From Diatrype stigma (lineage: Eukaryota; Ascomycota; Sordariomycetes; Xylariales; Diatrypaceae), in the NCBI GenBank assembly GCA_022225965.2, contig JAKJXP020000008.1, forward strand, positions 620,001 to 684,000: a DNA stretch of 64,000 nucleotides. The letters are read 5' to 3'. A program made the translations under genes and the position numbers. The notes below the pieces were generated by a model. The model made no database searches and was not told the DNA's origin. It saw nothing but the letters and a program-made list of their open reading frames with translations. Positions 59,375 through 64,000 of this stretch are shown here, piece by piece. The stretch's first letter is position 1. Each line of letters starts with the position of its first letter.

Positions 59375-60627
59375 ATGTCTTTAGTCAGCCATCGAGGTCG
59401 CAACCTATCGATATGGCTGGCCATTTTCAGCCTCCTTACTTTGTTGACTTTAGCTTTGAGGATCTATGTTGTTCTTCGAGTCAGCAAGAGAAACCTCCGA
59501 ATAGATGATTATCTGATGCTTATATCTGTATCGGGACTGCTGGCAATGGAAGGCACGACGTTCTGGGGTATGTTTAATGCACCATTCAAATGTTTGACAT
59601 GGTTGCTTTCGGGTTTTTTATCATTAACAATGCAAATCACGACAGCAATTCACAACGGCCTCGGTGCGCGCACCGCAACACTTGAGTGGCCTCAAATTTC
59701 AGTACAGGTCAAGGTTCAGTACCTAGCCAATATGTTGTCGGAAGTTATAACTGACTAAGCGTCTCGCTAGCTTATGGTGTCCGCGTTTTGGACCTGGACT
59801 ATAGCAACATGCACTTGCAAGCTTGCTATCTGCTATCTTTACATGGATCTCTTCCGTATCCATATCCAGCTGAAGCGATGGGTCTCGCTCTTGATGGTCT
59901 TGATCGCCTGTTATGCACCCATTTTCATCGCTTTTTTTATGACCCAGTGTAGACCCGTGTGGGCTGCATGGGACCAAGTTCTATCTCAAACGAACTGCCG
60001 TCCACCAGGGACTCATGAACTCGCCTCAGTAGCCGCGAACCTGTTCCTTGACCTTGCTGTCGTGTTGACGCCTTCTCCAGTAATCTGGAAACTTCATATG
60101 CCCACTAGGAAGAAAGTAGGTGTTAGCACCATGTTCAGCCTTGGATTCTTGTAAGTTCTAGATCTTCTGGGGAAGATCTCTTCATTATGACATACTCACC
60201 CTACACTAGGGTCATAGGGGTGATGATATGGCGACTGGTGACGACATCCTCTCAGAACGATCCAGATTTAGTCTACGATCTATACATCCTGGCATTACAG
60301 AGCCATCTGGAGCTCTGGTTGGGGATCATCGCAGCTAACATACCGATTCTCGGCCCACTCATCAGTCGTCTCAGATGGTCTAATGTTATAGAATATTTGT
60401 CGGGTTCGTCTAGAAGCAATATGCCGGATAGAAGATCACGCCCCAAAGCATTCGGCAGGTTAGGGGTCAATGTGAGAGACACGAATGATTTTGAACTTCT
60501 TAGTGATCGAGCTGATGCAGGGGTAAGCTATGGGGACATCGTGAGAAGCCAGGAATTTCAGATTTCAGTTGAACCGTCTAATGAATACAAGGATCGTGGC
60601 ATAGATATTGGTGGTAACGCTAGGTAG
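59375..60627 (+). CDS. Fungal rhodopsin-like seven-helix membrane protein (PTH11/SAT4-type)
   Basis: Three exons, 59375-59707, 59771-60150 and 60210-60627, about 376 aa. The first donor could instead be six bases later (59713 end), as both keep phase. Acceptors are CTAG in both introns. Hydrophobic segments alternate through residue 290 or so; the first loop has RIYVVLRVSKRNLRIDDYLML, the R...DD(Y/F)xM pattern of the fungal Rhodopsin-domain family. KLAICYLYMDLFRI lies in the middle and ILGPLISRLRW ends the last helix. The C-terminal 90 residues are cytoplasmic and Ser/Arg/Asp-rich. Relatives include the appressorial receptor PTH11 and membrane proteins often found near biosynthetic clusters. 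Signalling is inferred only. Confidence 0.82.
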
Positions 60628-61011
60628 TTAATCAGAGCATGTTGACAACGCGTGGAAATAGTCTCGCTTCAACATAGTAAATGTAAAAAGTAGGATTGAA
60701 GTTGAAAAAGGGTTATCATATGAGAATCGCTTCATTTCGTTTGGCCGAAAGTGAATTTTGCTATAATGTAGGTCTGTCGGCCTTTGCATACGTAGGTAGC
60801 GATTTAATGGGGATCATGCGGTTGCTTAGACAATCCGGGTTGCGACATCTAATAGGTGACATCAGGACCACTTGCAATGTCTAAATGGCTGCACCGGTCC
60901 CGGGGCTTGCGGCTCGGACCGGCTTGAGCTAGCTTTGGCCAGAGGGTCCGGCTTGGGGGTTCGGGTTAGCTGCAACTAAGGGGCTCCGGTTTAGGGGTGC
61001 TTTGACCAGGG
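60628..61011. other. Stretch before MITE, GC-rich repeat at its end
   Basis: About 380 bases without a gene. From about 60890 the sequence becomes rich in CCGG and GGGG words and ends in the left copy of a 43-bp direct repeat. Confidence 0.5.
60959..61001. repeat. 43-bp direct repeat flanking MITE, left copy
   Basis: Matches 61284-61326 with six differences; both begin GTTCGGG and include CTAAGGGGC and TTTAGGGGT. Confidence 0.8.
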
Positions 61012-61274
61012 GCAGACCCATGACACTAAATCTGGCGCACCCTATTTGCAACATTCATTCTTACCAAGACCCTTATATTTCAAAAAATCATTTCTCAACG
61101 AATATCAACCGTATAATTCCTGGTTTTGCTTTATTATATAACTTAGTGGTTAAATTATAGCATATGTCTTTTATGCGTTTATTAAACCGTTTTAGTCATT
61201 TTATAATAATTTACCAAAGTATAAAGGTTTTGGTATGCCAAATGGGTGCGCCAGATTTAGTGTCATGGGTCTGC
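61012..61274. mobile_element. 263-bp MITE with perfect 31-bp terminal inverted repeats
   Basis: Ends 61012-61042 and 61244-61274 are exact reverse complements, beginning GCAGACCCATGACACTAAAT. The interior is AT-rich and non-coding. A short AGGG lies outside each end and may be the target duplication, but the GC-rich flanks make this unsure. The superfamily cannot be assigned. Confidence 0.85.
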
Positions 61275-61283
61275 AGGGGGTCC

Positions 61284-61326
61284 GTTCGGGCCAGCTGCAG
61301 CTAAGGGGCACCGATTTAGGGGTACT
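61284..61326. repeat. 43-bp direct repeat flanking MITE, right copy
   Basis: See left copy at 60959-61001. The copies flank the MITE almost symmetrically. Confidence 0.8.
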
Positions 61327-61870
61327 GTGGGGTGGGGGTATAATTTAAGAAATTGCAGTAGTTTTGACCTGCCAGAAACCATGCCTAATACAACTACAAT
61401 TGCTAACCCCTATACGGCCCCTATAGTAGGTACATGAAGTACTTATAACAATCATAGTAGCTAGGTATGTAGTTAGTACACAGCTGAGCGGAAACCTTTA
61501 GCGCCGCTATGGCTTAATACTACGGGGGCTTGATGTGCTCCTCCAGGGGCTTCACATATACAGACCCTGCACTGTGACGACGTGATTCCGAACGGTCAGT
61601 TTCAGGTGTGATGATATTGGTGGTTTTACATGTAGTAGGTGGCTGCATAAGGGATCCTAAGTTTCTATCGCGGGTCCGACAGTTGGCAAGGTGGTGTTAT
61701 AGTCCTTGGTTTAAATCATCATAGCCCCAGTAGCAGGTCTCAATATAAATCCTCTGAATGTTGGCAGATGCATCGCAGCCTTATATATACATATGCATTA
61801 ATTCACACCGCGTTGATTGCATTCAAGTCGTTGTCAGGAGACACAGGAACGCTCCAAACCATTCATAGCA
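61327..61870. other. Upstream region of the EthD gene
   Basis: About 540 bases without a gene; likely promoter. A TATATATACATA stretch lies at about 61782-61793, some 80 bases before the start codon. Confidence 0.4.
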
Positions 61871-62290
61871 ATGACATACACAGTTGTGGCTCTTATCAGA
61901 CGCAAGGAAGGCATGACGCCAGCTGAGTTCCGCACACACTACGACACGGTTCACGTTCCACTTCTAAAGTCGCTCGTTGGCTCAGCCTTTCCAATTTCCC
62001 ACACGCGGAATTATGTCACCCGCAATCCAACCGGCAACCCATCACCTTCAGATGGTGTCAAGCAGGATGATTTCCTCCCCGTTCTCTACATGGGACAAGC
62101 CTCGGATGTCGACTTTGACTCGGCAACTGTCATGGTATGGGAAGACAAGGCCGCCTTTGACCGCTTCAATCAAGTCTTCTCTACTGAAGAGGTGTTTGGT
62201 CGCATTTCCGAGGATAACAAGAATTTTCTGGACCCCAACCTGAGGTTGGCTTATGCGGTTGATGAGCCGGTGGTTACGAATCGAGGCTGA
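61871..62290 (+). CDS. EthD-domain protein
   Basis: Single exon, 139 aa, from the ATG in CAATGACATAC. The ferredoxin-like EthD fold is seen from residue 3 (YTVVALIRRKEGMTPAEFRTHYDTVHVPLL), the usual beta strand, RK.GMT..EF, and HY...H.P pattern. The second half has VMVWEDKAAFDRF and a C-terminal acid-rich tail. EthD-like proteins are dimeric alpha-beta barrel enzymes or helpers; in fungal clusters several act as dehydratases or decarboxylases on polyketide or quinone intermediates. It is convergent with the UbiA-family gene, about 400 bases apart, which favours a shared pathway. The substrate is unknown. Confidence 0.9.
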   Translation: MTYTVVALIRRKEGMTPAEFRTHYDTVHVPLLKSLVGSAFPISHTRNYVTRNPTGNPSPSDGVKQDDFLPVLYMGQASDVDFDSATVMVWEDKAAFDRFNQVFSTEEVFGRISEDNKNFLDPNLRLAYAVDEPVVTNRG

Positions 62291-62694
62291 TTACCTAGTC
62301 GGACAGATCCTGGCGGATACCTTCTGCGGTTAGTAAATGGTGAGGAGGGGCAGCATTGTGAGCGGTGGTTGTTGGCCAAGACCTGTCAGACTCTTCATTA
62401 TCAGAGTAGTTTAGGATCAAGTCCCACCCCAATACTACATATACCATCCCATAATATCCACTGCCAATGAACCCATGCGAACATATCATGTAGCACTATA
62501 AGACAGCTAACGAATCAACCGGCGAATCAGCATCTTATTAATAAGAAATAAGTAGGCAAATGCGACCTTCTATTGTGAGAAGGGTAAAGGCACACCCTTC
62601 ACCATCCCTCATTGCATATTCCCTCCCAACATGACGTGTTGCGTCTAGCCTTGGAACAGACAGAATTGTAAGCATTTATTTATTGGCAGCGGCT
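62291..62694. other. Convergent intergenic, EthD to UbiA-family gene
   Basis: About 400 bases, presumed 3' UTRs of both genes. No gene seen. Confidence 0.5.
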
Positions 62695-63756
62695 TTATAG
62701 ATCCCTCTGATATTCGGGAAACCAAGAACCAGCGGCCCTTATACCCCTGAAGTAGTACAGGCAAGGCAAAGAGTACAAGATTGCAGTCCACAAAGCCCAT
62801 ATTTCCCATGTCCGTCTGTCGGATACCTTGTCGGTGTAAGCTATGCATCTCAGTGCAACCCAAGCGCCCAGTACGACAGGCCCCGCCCCCAAGATACCTA
62901 AAGGCCAGAGCCTTGTGCAGAATAGAGACCAAAAGCAAACTGGAACCGCGACTGTTATGCGGGAAGCCCTGTCGCCGAGTACGATAGGTGCCGATCGGCG
63001 GTTCCTATTGCGGTCTCCTTCTTGATCTTTGAGGTCCTGGACGTGCATTGTTGTCGATATAACCCCGCTAATTATGGATGTCCATATCACTCCTGATGAG
63101 GTAATACGTGCAGACTCGTTTACACCCGCTGCAACCCTGAGTGAGCCGGTATTGAATAGACCGAACGCTACTGCTATAATGATATTGCGTAGGATCCAAC
63201 TTTCATCTCCGCCCCTCAAATCGTTGTACAACCAAGTGAGGAGGAGTATGAGGACTGTCTCAAGACCCGTACCGAGACATAAGTGGTTGAACGCAAGAAC
63301 AATAGGGATGAAAAGGAGCATCGCCTGTCTGATGCGGTCAGAGGTCATGAGGCCTCTTGGAACTGGCCGCCAGGGTTTGTTCAAGGCATCTTCGCGAGCC
63401 GATTCCGGCAGACGCTGGTTGGCGAGGTCGAAAATGAGTAAATTGGTCCAATTAAAAAGCACAACGAGAGGTAGGTTGAGTAAGACACGTGACACATCAT
63501 TTGCAGGTTCGATCAACGTCGGCCCTGCCAGAGCACCACATAGTCCAAATATAGTATTTGGTCCAACGAAGGTAGCGGCATCATCTTTTGTCAGCAGCCA
63601 GAATACAAGTAATGAGTGCTTGATCCATTTTTGGGTATTGGATATAAATATGTGCAGACTCGTCAATGACCATGATATCCTGTGATGATGGCTTTCTTGG
63701 TGTGGGGTTTGATCATCATCCCGTGTGTGACTTTCTGTCAGGGGAATGTGTGCCAT
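62695..63756 (-). CDS. UbiA-family membrane prenyltransferase or terpene cyclase
   Basis: Single exon, 353 aa, from the ATG at 63756. About seven to nine hydrophobic helices. The second aspartate-rich motif is canonical: DLKDQEGDRNRNR with LGD downstream (residues 241-262). The first motif is atypical: residues 110-131 read DLANQRLPESAREDALNKPW, where NDxxDxxxD would be, yet the NKPWRPVPRG tail of the family follows. Fungal UbiA proteins of this atypical class, including the fumagillin-pathway cyclase Fma-TC as I recall it, act on farnesyl or other prenyl diphosphates. So either prenyl transfer or cyclisation is possible. The His/Asp-rich N-terminus (residues 10-25) is cytosolic. It could be the backbone enzyme of a terpenoid or meroterpenoid locus with the nearby EthD and oxidase genes. 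Confidence 0.88.
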   Translation of the reverse strand: MAHIPLTESHTRDDDQTPHQESHHHRISWSLTSLHIFISNTQKWIKHSLLVFWLLTKDDAATFVGPNTIFGLCGALAGPTLIEPANDVSRVLLNLPLVVLFNWTNLLIFDLANQRLPESAREDALNKPWRPVPRGLMTSDRIRQAMLLFIPIVLAFNHLCLGTGLETVLILLLTWLYNDLRGGDESWILRNIIIAVAFGLFNTGSLRVAAGVNESARITSSGVIWTSIISGVISTTMHVQDLKDQEGDRNRNRRSAPIVLGDRASRITVAVPVCFWSLFCTRLWPLGILGAGPVVLGAWVALRCIAYTDKVSDRRTWEIWALWTAILYSLPCLYYFRGIRAAGSWFPEYQRDL

Positions 63757-64000
63757 AGGAGTGATAGGGGGCAACGGCTAGGTAGGGGGAAAGAAGGAAA
63801 CAGAATAATCCGTGCCCTATGGAAGCTATAGGGGAAAGAAGTGGCTCTTATATAGCCATATGAGCCCCTTAGCCCCTTCACTAGTGTATAAAATGGGATC
63901 CTATAGATCCCTATGACCCCCCTCCCCCCCAACAAGGTATTCTGCCGACGGAACCATCATCTATACAATCTGGGTTGTCATGCAGCTGATTAACTTGAAA
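63757..64000. other. Upstream region of UbiA-family gene, window edge
   Basis: No gene seen. The locus probably continues beyond the window. Confidence 0.4.

Overview
This is a eukaryotic nuclear window from a filamentous ascomycete (Pezizomycotina, probably Sordariomycetes). The evidence is short 50-120 nt GT-AG introns with CTAAC/CTGAC-type branch sites, fungal-type protein families (Mvp1, Dcn1, bS6m, uL15m, fungal rhodopsin-like membrane protein), a tRNA-Pro with a 25-nt intron, and a copia retrotransposon whose base changes (CpA/TpG lost, TpA gained, CpG kept) look like repeat-induced point mutation (RIP).

Left part (1-40 kb) is a housekeeping region with wide intergenic gaps: a Utp8-like nucleolar protein, tRNA-Pro(AGG), a calcineurin-like phosphoesterase, a small secreted cysteine-containing protein, an AIG2-like (gamma-glutamylcyclotransferase fold) protein, an AIG1-type GTPase ending in a CaaX box, a secreted beta-sandwich protein, a Nudix hydrolase, five-exon COX4 (cytochrome c oxidase Zn subunit), a 762-aa coiled-coil protein of unknown role, MRP17 (bS6m), DCN1 (cullin neddylation), MVP1 (sorting nexin) and uL15m. 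Between COX4 and the coiled-coil gene lies a 5.3-kb gene-free stretch rich in tetranucleotide and other simple repeats. DCN1 could be joined across a 1.1-kb intron that contains a possible alternative first exon.

Right part (40-64 kb) is accessory. It carries a flavin-dependent halogenase-like enzyme with a C-terminal zinc ribbon, a BBE-type FAD-linked oxidase with both flavin-attachment residues, a fungal rhodopsin-like/PTH11-type membrane protein, an EthD-domain protein and a UbiA-family membrane prenyltransferase or terpene cyclase. Together these look like part of a specialised-metabolite locus (inference; no PKS or NRPS lies inside the window, and the right edge cuts the locus). The locus is riddled with mobile DNA: a complete 7,045-bp RIP-degraded copia element (154-bp LTRs, 5-bp target duplication), a 319-bp LINE-like fragment with a 15-bp target duplication just after an F-box/ankyrin gene, a 603-bp hAT-like MITE with 8-bp target duplication, and a 263-bp MITE with perfect 31-bp terminal inverted repeats.

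Gene models with introns were built by hand from splice consensus and reading phase. Where a join is uncertain this is stated.
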